Assembly (NCBI GenBank): GCA_964019335.1
Contig: OZ025748.1
Span: 248,001-312,000 of the forward strand
DNA length: 64,000 nt
Reading direction: 5' to 3'
Origin: Diplonema japonicum
Taxonomy: Eukaryota > Euglenozoa > Diplonemea > Diplonemida > Diplonemidae
Below are positions 10,761 through 19,979 of this stretch, one piece after another. The notes beneath the pieces were generated by a model. It searched no databases, was not told the origin of the DNA, and saw nothing but the letters and a program-made list of their open reading frames with translations. Numbering within the stretch: position 1 is the first letter of the stretch; every line of letters begins with the position of its first letter. A program made the translations under genes and the position numbers.

Positions 10761-10874
10761 TACGATACTGAACAAGGCGTCGTTCAGTGTAAGAACAAAA
10801 AAGAGTAGTGGGTAAGCATGCAGTACTTATCTCAGGATTTGTACTGTGTGCACAAACAAATGCTAAGTACTAAC
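10761..10874 (-). repeat. Dispersed repeat family, copy 2 (diverged)
   Basis: The minus strand begins with ATTTGTTTGTGCACAC, the block shared with copy 1, and ends in GTAC before an A run. The middle is poorly conserved. Confidence 0.35.
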
Positions 10875-11856
10875 TCTTTTTTTTTTTTTTTTTTTTTAAA
10901 AGTCCCATAGCCAGATCAGGTTGTACTCAGAAAAAGGGGAGGAGAAAAATAGAGTTTAAAAAAAAAAAAAAAAAAAAAGAGAGAGAAAAAGAGAAGAAAA
11001 AACAAAAAAAAAGAGGGGATGCAGAGAAAGAGGGACAGAGGGTGAGTGTGAGATGGTTTTTTTTTCTTTTTTTTCTGTGTCCCCACCCCCTTTTTTTTTC
11101 GCACTTTTTTTTTCTTCCAGATATGTTACCTCCTCCCCCCCTCCTTTTTTTTTTTTTTACTCCCTCACTTCCCTTTTTTTTCCAGAAAAAAAAAACCCCC
11201 CCCGAAAACCTGGGGAGGGGAAAAAAAAAAAGAAAACAGAAAAAAAAAAAAAAAAAGAACAAACAAAAAAAAAACAAGCACTTTTCTTTTTTTTGTGCGA
11301 TTTAGGTAATACGCTGTGATTCATCCCCTCTCCCCCCGACCCCCCCCCTTTTTTTTACTCTAGTGAATATTGCTCTCTCCAAAAGAAAAAGAAAAAAAGC
11401 AAGTCGAACCCCAACACCTTTTCACGTTCCCCCTCAGCACGCCAAGCCTGCACACGCCCCATCTAGTGTCAGAGCTCTTGGTGGACTCTCTTAGAACCTA
11501 AGCAAAGAGAAGAGGAAGGAGTGAAAGGTTGAAGGGTGAGTAAGAAAATATCGATTTTATTTGTTTTTTTTTTTTTTTTCTCTTCTTTGAAGTGAACTTC
11601 TCGAATGATAATTTTTTTCTCTTGTATGGTAGGGAATTTGGGGGGGGGGGGATTATTTGTGAGAAATGAAGGGGGAAAGATTCGGGGGGGAAAAAAAAAA
11701 AAGAAAACTATCAAATAAACTTGCGGACGGTGAAGCCACTAGTCTGATATTTTTATTTTGGTATGTTCTTTTTTTTTCTTTTTTTTTTTCTTTCTTTCCC
11801 CATTATTATTATTGTTCTTTCTCTTTTTTCCCCTCTTTTTTTTTTGATTTTTTTTT

Positions 11857-11926
11857 GTACTAACGATATAGTAGATTGTCAGTGCTTAAGACTATTCGCC
11901 CGCAGTGCGGTTTGTTGATTTTATAC

Positions 11927-11986
<60 letters not shown>

Positions 11987-12029
11987 CCGTGTTATAAAAT
12001 CTGCTTGTGAGCTCAAACGCCAGAAGGGC
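11857..12029 (-). repeat. Dispersed repeat family, copy 3
   Basis: Minus strand: GTTTGAGCTCACAAGCAGATTTTATAAC, an interrupting A run of about 50 nt, GTATAAAATC (TATA-like), then CGAATAGTCTTAAGCACTGACAAT. It shares block order with copies 1 and 4. Confidence 0.5.
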
Positions 12030-14416
12030 GTATGTTGTCCCTCCCCCCCCTCTTTTCTCCTTTTTTATCATCTTCTAAAAAAAGAAAGAGAAGAAATCCC
12101 ATTTCCCCTCCCTCTTTCATTTGCCCATTTTTTTTGGCTAAAAATTTAAAAAAAAAAAAAAGAAAAACACACACACACACCACAAAAAAAAAAAAATGAA
12201 AAGAAAGAACGAAGGAAGAAAAAAAAATTTGGGTCATTTTCTTTTTTTCTCTCTTTTCTAGTCCTTTTTTTTTTTTAAATACGTTATTTCGGTTTCTTTC
12301 CTTTTTTTTTTTCCCCCTTCCTCTAAACCTTTTTTTTTATTATTTTGGCAGGATGTTGTTGACATTTCTGCCATCGTTGTAGGTTCACCCCCCCCCCTTC
12401 CCCCTTCTCTTTACCCTTTCATACCTTCTCCACAAACAACTTTTTTTTTAGAACAAAGAAAATATTGAAAAGATCCTTTCGAGGCAAGGAAAAAATTTTT
12501 AAAAAAAAAGAAAACTATAAAAGAAAAAGGTGAGTTACTTGCCCCTTCTTAGAAGACGAACACCAAAAAAAAAAGGGCACGTGAAAGCAAAACAAAGATC
12601 ATTCTTTTTTTTTTCCCCCTCTTTTTAGACAAAAAAAACCCCCCCCCCCACCCCTATTTAGGGTCATACTTTGCTGAATATTGCAATGTTGCACTCATCG
12701 ATCTAGCCAGACATCCGGCTCCCTGACTTTTTGTGACCCAGAACGAAATGGTGTGGAGGGTGTCTATCACAGTGGCTATTGAAGGAAAAAGAAAGAATGG
12801 AGAAAGAAAGAAAACTCTCCCCACTAGGGTCTCGAGTACAGCCTAAGTAATATTTTCTTCTTTTTTTTTTTTTTTATTGGACCAGGGAATGTAAAAAAAA
12901 AAGAGAAAAAAAAAAAGAAGAAGAGGAAAATAATTTCTCTTTGTGTGCCCCCTTATCCCCTTTCTTGCGTCTTGGTTCAATTACCTACCCCCCCCCCCCC
13001 CCCCCCCCTCCCTCCCCTCTTTCTTTTTCACGTAACTATTGCCCTGTAGAGTAAAAAGAAAAAAAAGAGCGGGGGCGTGTTCTTATCAACAAAAAAAGCT
13101 AATCTTCCTCGGGCTAAGGAAAAATGGGGAGGGGATATGAATGACATCCTTTTTTTTTCTCCCTTAGGCAGTAAGGGTTAAAAATTTGCATTCCCCCCCC
13201 CCCCCTTTCTCCCTGAACCTTTGCAGGAAGAATATGAGACAAAATGTGTTTTCTCTCTTTCCCCCCCCCCCCCCCCCCTCTCTTTCCCTTCTTTTAAGTA
13301 AGTATTTTAAACAAAAACAAGAACAAAAAAAAAAAAAAACAGGGGGGGAAAAAAAAACCCTTTTTTTTTATTATTGTCCACCCGGAAAACAGAAGATTTT
13401 TTTTTCTCTTTTTACAAACATCTGCTGAGGAAAGTGAGCTGGAGATATGGTCCTGTTTACCATTCTTCTTTTTCGGGGGGGGGGGGGGGGAGAGAATATT
13501 CGCGGGGAAAAAAAAAACAATTACAGAGGCGTTATGAGATACAAAAAAAGTTTTTTTTTTACTGCTTACCGTCTTCGACGAGCCCTTATTTGTGAAGTTT
13601 TGTCATTACTACTAAGGACCTTTCGCTTCTTTTTTTTTTAGTTTATTTTCCGCCCCCCCCCTTTCTCGCTTAATTATTTTTTTCTCCCTCTTTCTTTTTC
13701 GTTTTGTGCCGTTCCGTCCATCTCCTTTCTTTACACTGGATAAAGAGCAAAAGAGTTTTAGGGGCCTGAACAGGACAGTGCGCAAGAGGATAAGAAACAA
13801 CGAGGGTTTTTTTTTTTTTTTTTTTTTTCTTTTTTTTTTTCCGAGACAAAAAAAAAAGAAAGGAAAAAAAAAAAAAAAACTAAAGAAAGGAAAAAAAAAA
13901 AAAACTAGAATGGAAAATCTGTCACCCCCCCCCCCCCCCCTTCCTTCCCCCCTTTTACCACGCACACACATATTTTATATTTCTTTTTTTTCTCTTTTAT
14001 TTTATTCTTCTTTTCCCCACCCTTCTTTTTTTTTTTTTTTCCTTCCCCCATTTTTTTTTTTTTTTTATATTCTTCCCATTTTATTTACCCCTTCGGATTC
14101 TAATTTGATTTCCTCCGAAAATTATTTTGACGGGAAAAAAAGAAAATCTCCAAGGTGCACTCCGAGAAAATTCACACAAATGAACTAAGCAAGCTCTATA
14201 AGGCACTTTTTCCCTTCTTTTTTTTCTTTAAAACCCCCGTTGCTGCAATGGCCAATGCGGATCCCATGGCCCTCAAAGGATCAGGCAAAATTAATTGGGG
14301 GGGGGTCTCGGGCAGATTCAAGATCAAGGCAATTTTTTTTTTTTTTTTTTTCGAAGACGAAGGTGGGGGTGGAGGGAAAAAAAAAAAAAAAGAAAAAAGA
14401 AGGGGGAAAAAAAAAA

Positions 14417-15070
14417 ATGTCGTTTGCCGATATAGGGCAGGACCAGCAATACACAGAAGAGGATTTCGAGATTATCGAAGCAAAGACCAAGGCACACAAG
14501 AAGGAGATCTCGCAGGGGCTGCAGAGGTGTGACCGTATTGTCCAGGAAACGAACGCGCAGGCCGCTACCACAAATGTCGAGCTCAGACGGCAGGGGGAGG
14601 TGATCAAAGAAATCGAAGAAAAAGTGGACCACACCGAGGAAAGTTTGAACTATGCGGACCACCTCGTGAAGAGCATCGACTCCTTTTGGTACGCGCTGAA
14701 CCCCTTTAAGAAGAAGAAGAAGAAAAAGTCACCAGACGCACAAACCGGTTTCACACCTTCTGAGGCTACGGAAGCATCCTCTTCAGGTGCATCCGCGGCT
14801 TACAAGTCTTCGCGCGTGCCAGCAAGTCGGTCGAAAAAGATTTCAGAAGAACAGGCCCTCGAACAGGAGCAGGCAACTGGCTTTTCACACGGCGACCAAC
14901 AAGCTCTCAATAACATCCACCACGGGCTTCAAACCTTGAAGGAGCAAATGGTCATTTCTGGGGATCAGATCGACGCGCAGAACAAGGACCTGGACAGGCT
15001 GGGGCCTAAAATGGAGCATACAACCAACCGTATGAAGAAGACTACTGGTAAGGTTAAATCGATGTGTTGA
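14417..15070 (+). CDS. SNAP-25/SNAP-29-type Qbc-SNARE
   Basis: 217 aa soluble SNARE contributing two helices (Qb and Qc) to a membrane-fusion bundle. Residues about 20-85 are the Qb helix, with heptads and the zero-layer Gln in RRQGEVIKEIEE. Residues about 155-215 are the Qc helix (ISGDQIDAQNKDLDRL, zero-layer Gln within DQIDAQN). The linker starts SFWYALNPF followed by seven Lys, resembling SNAP-29 rather than SNAP-25. The palmitoylated Cys cluster of SNAP-25 is absent, so membrane association may use the basic patch or the C-terminal Cys (KSMC). There is no transmembrane segment. The frame is open upstream through homopolymers, but the ATG at 14417, right after an A run, gives the expected N-terminus. 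Confidence 0.85.
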   Translation: MSFADIGQDQQYTEEDFEIIEAKTKAHKKEISQGLQRCDRIVQETNAQAATTNVELRRQGEVIKEIEEKVDHTEESLNYADHLVKSIDSFWYALNPFKKKKKKKSPDAQTGFTPSEATEASSSGASAAYKSSRVPASRSKKISEEQALEQEQATGFSHGDQQALNNIHHGLQTLKEQMVISGDQIDAQNKDLDRLGPKMEHTTNRMKKTTGKVKSMC

Positions 15071-15098
15071 GGAGGAAGAGGCGGGAATGTTTCATACT

Positions 15099-15147
<49 letters not shown>

Positions 15148-15521
15148 GCTTCTGGATTCTCACACAAAAAAAAAAGAAAAAATAGAGAAAGAAAAAAAGA
15201 AAAAAAAAAGAAATAGTAATTCTTAGAAGGGGAAAGTTTTTTTTTTTTTTATTTCGTGTGATTTTTTTTTTTTTTTCTGTCCTTTTAGGTGGGCCGTTGC
15301 TAACCATCATAGTGAATTTTTTTTATACCCCTTTTCGGCATCTTGGGGGGGCCCGACGGCAGATGACCACTCTTCTCCTCGAGCTAAACCGCCCCCTACC
15401 TAGAACGACTCCAATGTAATGTTTCTCGCCAAAATTCAGCCGTCGATTTCATTGCGACAAACAAGGGGGGATGTTTGGATTAAAATAAAGTAGTTCGTTT
15501 CCCCCCGTTTTCATATTTTCC
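15071..15521. other. Spacer between SNARE gene and TIR element
   Basis: Starts with about 40 T and A/T runs, then about 170 nt of normal complexity without an open frame. Confidence 0.5.
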
Positions 15522-15551
15522 TAACGCTCCATATTCGCTAAGTGACCCGCC
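15522..15551 (+). repeat. Left terminal inverted repeat
   Basis: TAACGCTCCATATTCGCTAA and following 10 nt. Inverted partner at 18122-18151. Confidence 0.65.
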
Positions 15552-16254
15552 CTATGTCCCAAAGGGGTTATAGGGGGCTATAGGGGAAAAATTGCCAAAA
15601 ATGCCCAAAGGTTCATTGAATTTTTTTTTCCAAAAAATCCATATGTCGAACATGAAAGAACGGTGAGTTCCAAGGAAGTTCCAAAAAGAATTTTCCAAAA
15701 AAAAAATATTGGGGGCCAACCAAAATGACCTTGGAAGTCGCCATTTTGAGTTATGGCCATTTTTGCCAAACTTTTGCACTTTCCCTTTGAAAAACATGGT
15801 TAACAGGGTTCGATCCCAGAAGCCAGCATCTTCCTGACCAGTAGTTCAGCCGAAAATATTTTCGAGTTCCTTTCCCTTCCTTCCCCTTCCTCTCACTGTT
15901 TCCCATTTCCCCTTTTTTTTCACACTCACCAATGATTCGCTCAATAGGAGCAATACCTCCCTGGGGGGCTTTCCGCCGGAGGTTCCAGCCAAAGAAGGAC
16001 ATCCAGCTGGAAGGTAGGCCCCCGTTTTTCTCTCACTTGACTGAGGGAATAATGTAATTCAGCCCTCTTCGGCTGTCCCAAAGCAGAGCACGGGTTGGTG
16101 GGGGACCAGGGCTCCTCCTGCTTGCAGAAGCCTGGTCCTTGCCCTCCCTATTTCCCCATGGTTTCCCTTCACCTTTTTTCCTTTTTCTCAGGTGTTGCTC
16201 TCCATGGCGGCCCTGCATTGGTATTTTGAAAAAAGAAAAAAAAAAATATTTTCG

Positions 16255-16330
16255 AAGGCCTAGTAGTCTAGTTGGGGGGCTTTGCCCTGTACCTAGGCGA
16301 AGCGGGTTCAAACCCCACTCCAGCGGATTT
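16255..16330 (+). other. tRNA-like sequence (degenerate)
   Basis: An A-box-like TAGTCTAGTTGGG at 16264-16276 and a B-box GGGTTCAAACCCC at 16304-16316 have tRNA spacing, with a stem (TTTGCC/GGCGAA) between them. The acceptor ends do not pair and one T-stem pair is broken. It is a tRNA pseudogene, SINE head or internal Pol III promoter rather than a functional tRNA. Confidence 0.4.
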
Positions 16331-16529
16331 TTTTTAGGCTCACCACAGGGGAGAAACGGCAGCCTAAACCGGTATTTCCGTGAAAGCTTTTCGTAAGCTT
16401 GTGGGAGTCTAGTTGAGAAAAGTGCAGTTTTGAGGGAAGGGCAGCTCTTAACATTGTAAGATTGTTAGTTGTTAGTCAGTAAGCATAACAGTCCTGTCCT
16501 CTGCACTTCGGCCGTAATCACCAAATACA

Positions 16530-17275
16530 AACGGGTGGAGATGACGAGAAGGTCAAAGAGGGTTCCATAAGGGAGTTTATAGTTGAAGAGACAGATGCGC
16601 GTCTACGCCGTCCACCACAGGGCAACGTACAGTCCAAATGGCATGGCATAGTCATTTGAAAGTGACGTTGCCTTTGGGGCAGAAGTTATTTCTGCTTGGA
16701 AGGTACTTATGTGGGATCACCGGTCACGTTTGCGTTGGAAGATCCTTGACCGCGTGCCCTGGTTTGATGACCAGCCTGAACGGAACGGAGACTATGAAAC
16801 AAGCAGTGACGACGACCGGAGAATACTTCCTACTCCTGAGAGTACACGGGCAACTCGAAGGGAAAGACCAAGCAAGCCCTTCCAGCCAGCAGAGAGCCTC
16901 AGACAACGAGGACTCCAGATGGACAGGATCGCGATAGCGGAGTACAGCCACAAGGAGCTCCACTACCGGGTCCACTACACAAAAGAGGGCAAGAAGTGAA
17001 ATCTCAGAGCAGACGGGGTGGAAGTGCCATATGCAGGCAAAAACAAAGGATGGCACCCCAGCCTCATCTTGTACAAGAAGCACAAGACCGAGGAAGCAGG
17101 GGAGGGCCACCCGAGGCACAACAGAGGACATGGACAACCTCCCCAACGCAGCAGCAAGAAGACATCAGTACCTCACCCCCCCCCTTCCTCCTCCTCCCTT
17201 CCTGCTGTTCTACTTCGGGTGGATCAAGCGTCTGAAGAAACAGATTTTTCTGGTGACCCCTACTCTTCAGTGTAC
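16530..17275 (+). pseudogene. Degraded coding remnant inside the TIR element
   Basis: Three successive + frames carry acidic, coding-like sequence: about 16530-16668 (VKEGSIREFIVEETDARLRR), 16669-16999 (GAEVISAWKVLMWDH, ending EGKK) and 17000-17275 (EVPYAGKNKGWHPSLILYKK). Single-base shifts and stops separate them. No start, catalytic motif or family was recognised. It could be a dead element-encoded protein. Confidence 0.35.
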
Positions 17276-17823
17276 TAGTTTCTTTTCATCATTATTCTGT
17301 GTTGGTCACCGAACACACCAACACCGGCTGAGGAAGACGCAGTACAACTTGCTGGAAATGGTGGCAAAACGAGACCAGCTTCTCCAGGACAAGAGAATGC
17401 TAGAAACGTACACGACGCACCCCTGGAACAGATAACGGAAGGAAACGCTCATGCACACCACCTGAGTGGTAGGAGCTGAAGAAGCACGTGAGCGGGAGCC
17501 TGATGATGAAGCACGGAGAAGACATTATCAAGTAGCTCAGGAAGCTGAAGTAGTACGACGGACCGAGGAAGACGAGTCACCGCAATGGAACTCGTACTAG
17601 ACTTCGAGAACAGGGAAAGAGGTAGAGATAAGTAGACAAGGACGTTCCAGAACAGGAACCTCCTTTATCTCATCTCTTATTCTGTGTTTATTTCATCACA
17701 GTGTTGATCCTGAGGCACGTCGTGAGTGTGTATCGCGGAGGATATCTGGTGTGGAAAGAAGGGAACCTACTCCACCCACTAAGCCGGATGCCTGAGTAAA
17801 GATGGGGGGTCACAGTTTTGAAT

Positions 17824-17907
17824 TCCTGTGTGGTAGAGTGGTTACCGTGCTCACCTGTCAGGCCCCCTTGTTCCAGGAGTCGCGGGTTCGAATCCCGACG
17901 CAGTGGT
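17824..17907 (+). other. tRNA-like sequence (degenerate)
   Basis: A-box TGGTAGAGTGGTTA at 17831-17844, with a D-stem GGTA/TACC, and B-box GGGTTCGAATCCC at 17884-17896. An acceptor of about 6 pairs (CTGTGT/ACGCAG) can form, but the anticodon arm after CCTGTCA does not fold. A further B-box (GGGTTCGAACCCC) follows at 17918-17930, and another (GGGTTCGATCCC) lies at 15806-15817. Confidence 0.4.
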
Positions 17908-18121
17908 TTTTTCATCAGGGTTCGAACCCCACTTGTGCCGTGTTTTTTCCACCGGAGCTGCTTCATTTTGTATAGTACAAAGTAAGGCAAATCACCAAAA
18001 AAGTTTTTATTACAAAAAAAAATTCCATATGTCGAACATTGGGCCACGGACGCAAATAAATCCATTCCAGCCCTAGAAAAAGCAATTAGAAATTTTTTTA
18101 GCTCTTCAAAATGCGGGTTCT

Positions 18122-18151
18122 GGTGGGTCACTTAGCGAATATAGAGCGTAA
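18122..18151 (-). repeat. Right terminal inverted repeat
   Basis: Its reverse complement begins TTACGCTCTATATTCGCTAA, matching the left end apart from about 3 positions. Confidence 0.65.
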
Positions 18152-18186
<35 letters not shown>

Positions 18187-18679
18187 CGCTCTTTTCTCTT
18201 CCTTTTCGTTTTTTTTTTTTTTTTTTTTTTTTTTTTCCTCTTCCCCTCCACAACCTCTTTGTGTTTTTTATTATTATTATTATTATTTTTATCTCACATT
18301 TTGTCTGCGCGCAACCCTCCGTCTGTCTAGCCACATTTCTGTCGTTTTAATAATCGATAACCACCAAGCCAAGTGCCGCATTTCAGGTGAAAAGTTGAAC
18401 CCTGACAAATGCGAGAGCACACATTCTTCAAAAAAAAAAAAATAAATAAATAAATAAATAAAATAAAATAAAAAAAGTAAATAAAATTTTAAAAAAAATA
18501 AAAACAAAGATCAAAAGGTTTGAACTGCCTTTCGATGATCTTCGCCCTACCAAGTCTCAGAAAAATAAAAAAAATAAAAAAAAAGAAAAAATGTTTTTTT
18601 TTTTTCGTTTTTATAATATAAAAAAAAAAAAAAAAAAAAAATAAATAAAAAAAAAAGGAGAGGGCGGGTGAGGTGTTAC
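18152..18679. other. Spacer with T and A runs
   Basis: T tracts at both ends of 18153-18236, (ATT)n near 18270, and (AAAT)n near 18441-18470 with A runs up to the next gene. No gene is visible. Confidence 0.5.
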
Positions 18680-19822
18680 ATGGAAGATGCGAACAACAAA
18701 GACACAGAACAGCTCTGTCACGATTGCCTACGACCGAAGTCTGCCAGCAAATTCTGTCAAGAAACAGGACACGAGCACCGCCGTGCTCCTGATGGGATCC
18801 CCGGCCTGACCCTAGCCTCGAGACTGTCGACTGCTGGCTTGCGACGTGTCTCCTCCGCGATGGGAGGCAAAAAACGCCCGTCCACCGCAGAACCGTTGAG
18901 ACGCGCAAACAGCAGCGTCAGGTTTGCAACGTACGATGAAAACGACGACGGTACGATGACACCAAGACCGGGCGAGGATCCGTTCAAAAACAACTGGAAC
19001 AGCTTCAGAAAGAACAGCAATCAAAACCCAAGTTCACAATCATCGGCACCTGTGATAACCAAACGCAACAGCACCTCCTTCAGACGGGGGATGAGCATGG
19101 CGACGGGCGCTGTACACCAGTTCGCCATCAACAAGGAGTACACCGACAAGCAAGACGAAGAGGTCCAAGATCTTCAGGACCAACGTGACGAGCTGCAGCG
19201 CTTTGTGGACGATCGCGAGACACTGCTCGACAACAGCGGGTTCAGGTTGAACAAGTTCCAAGACGACTGTCTACAGGCCATCATTGCACGTCGCGTCGCC
19301 TGCAAGATGCTCCGCGGGCTGCGTTCAAAGTCTATCACTAAAACCGCCGACGAACCCGGACACGGCGGCCGTGGTATCAGACGAACCTTAATGCACCGCT
19401 CTGTCTTGAACAAAGGTCCATTGGGAAAGGTGTTCGTTGAGGCTCAGAGAGTTGCCGCCAGCGCCAAATCCCGACCGTCGTCTGCACCAATATCCGGTAG
19501 GCTCGTTAAGCCAGCAATTAATGGTGCTTCCGATCCCCCTGCCATTGCTGCCTGGCGGCACCTTTCGCGGTCGAGGGCGAATAACCCCACTTTGCTCGCA
19601 TTTGCTTCCACTCAGTCTGATCAGCTGCAGGTGCTCACAACGAAGATCGACTGGAACACTCTTCTAGACAATCAAACGTCGCAGTTTATGAACTTGCGTG
19701 CTGCTGATGAGGGGTACCGCTCCATGCTGGACAAGTACGAGAAGTACCAGGCGTTGATCCAAAAGAGGCTTGACAACCTGCTCAGCCTTGACACGCTTGT
19801 TCCGGTTTCCACTGGGATGTAG
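18680..19822 (+). CDS. Unrecognised protein with N-terminal Cys/His cluster
   Basis: 380 aa. Cys13, Cys16, Cys25, His30 and His32 are spaced C-x2-C-x8-C-x4-H-x-H, which could bind zinc like part of a B-box. Residues 35-135 are Ser/Arg/Asn-rich and probably disordered. Residues about 150-185 are a charged helix (DEEVQDLQDQRDELQRFVDD) followed by a helical domain (FQDDCLQAIIARRVACKMLR). The C-terminal 60 residues are another helix-rich segment. The ATG lies 12 nt after GGGTGAG. Only 157 nt separates it from the helicase gene. Function unknown. Confidence 0.7.
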   Translation: MEDANNKDTEQLCHDCLRPKSASKFCQETGHEHRRAPDGIPGLTLASRLSTAGLRRVSSAMGGKKRPSTAEPLRRANSSVRFATYDENDDGTMTPRPGEDPFKNNWNSFRKNSNQNPSSQSSAPVITKRNSTSFRRGMSMATGAVHQFAINKEYTDKQDEEVQDLQDQRDELQRFVDDRETLLDNSGFRLNKFQDDCLQAIIARRVACKMLRGLRSKSITKTADEPGHGGRGIRRTLMHRSVLNKGPLGKVFVEAQRVAASAKSRPSSAPISGRLVKPAINGASDPPAIAAWRHLSRSRANNPTLLAFASTQSDQLQVLTTKIDWNTLLDNQTSQFMNLRAADEGYRSMLDKYEKYQALIQKRLDNLLSLDTLVPVSTGM

Positions 19823-19979
19823 AGGGGAAAAAAAAAAAAAAAAAAGGTTTCCGTGTGTATACAAAAAAAAAAAAAAAAAAAAAGAAAATGAAGAAAAAAA
19901 TTGTTATTTAGTCTTTCCCACTCCCTCCCACCCCCACCCCCTTTTCTGTTCAAAAATACTTCCCATCAAGCGACGAGAT

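Larger units (their letters stand above)
10433..14416. other. 4-kb gene-free, homopolymer-rich region
   Basis: Long T, A, C and G runs dominate, including about 51 T at 11933-11983. Islands of ordinary complexity occur at 10761-10874 and 11857-12029 (dispersed repeat), about 11395-11520, and about 12660-12850. The last two have no open frame, no tRNA boxes and no recognisable RNA motif. Forward frames here encode only Phe/Lys/Pro-rich artefacts. Confidence 0.6.
15522..18151. mobile_element. 2.6-kb element with 30-nt terminal inverted repeats and tRNA-like boxes
   Basis: Bases 15522-15551 and the reverse complement of 18122-18151 match with about 3 differences; the shared core is TATTCGCTAAGTGACCC. 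A 16-nt direct repeat (TCCATATGTCGAACAT) lies inside both ends, at 15638-15653 and 18024-18039. Inside are four B-box-like motifs (GGGTTCRA type) and a degraded coding stretch at about 16530-17275, whose frame is interrupted near 16655 and by a stop at 16997-16999. No transposase signature is recognised and no convincing target-site duplication is visible. It is best described as a degraded DNA transposon or composite element. Confidence 0.55.

Noticed and set aside
16255-17930. Functional tRNA genes in the TIR element
   Set aside because: A and B boxes are present, but acceptor and anticodon arms do not fold properly, so I list only tRNA-like segments.
17688-18131. Minus-strand frame of 147 codons with an RRDSNPRLLE string
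   Set aside because: That string is the classic artefact of translating a B-box/tRNA-like sequence backwards.
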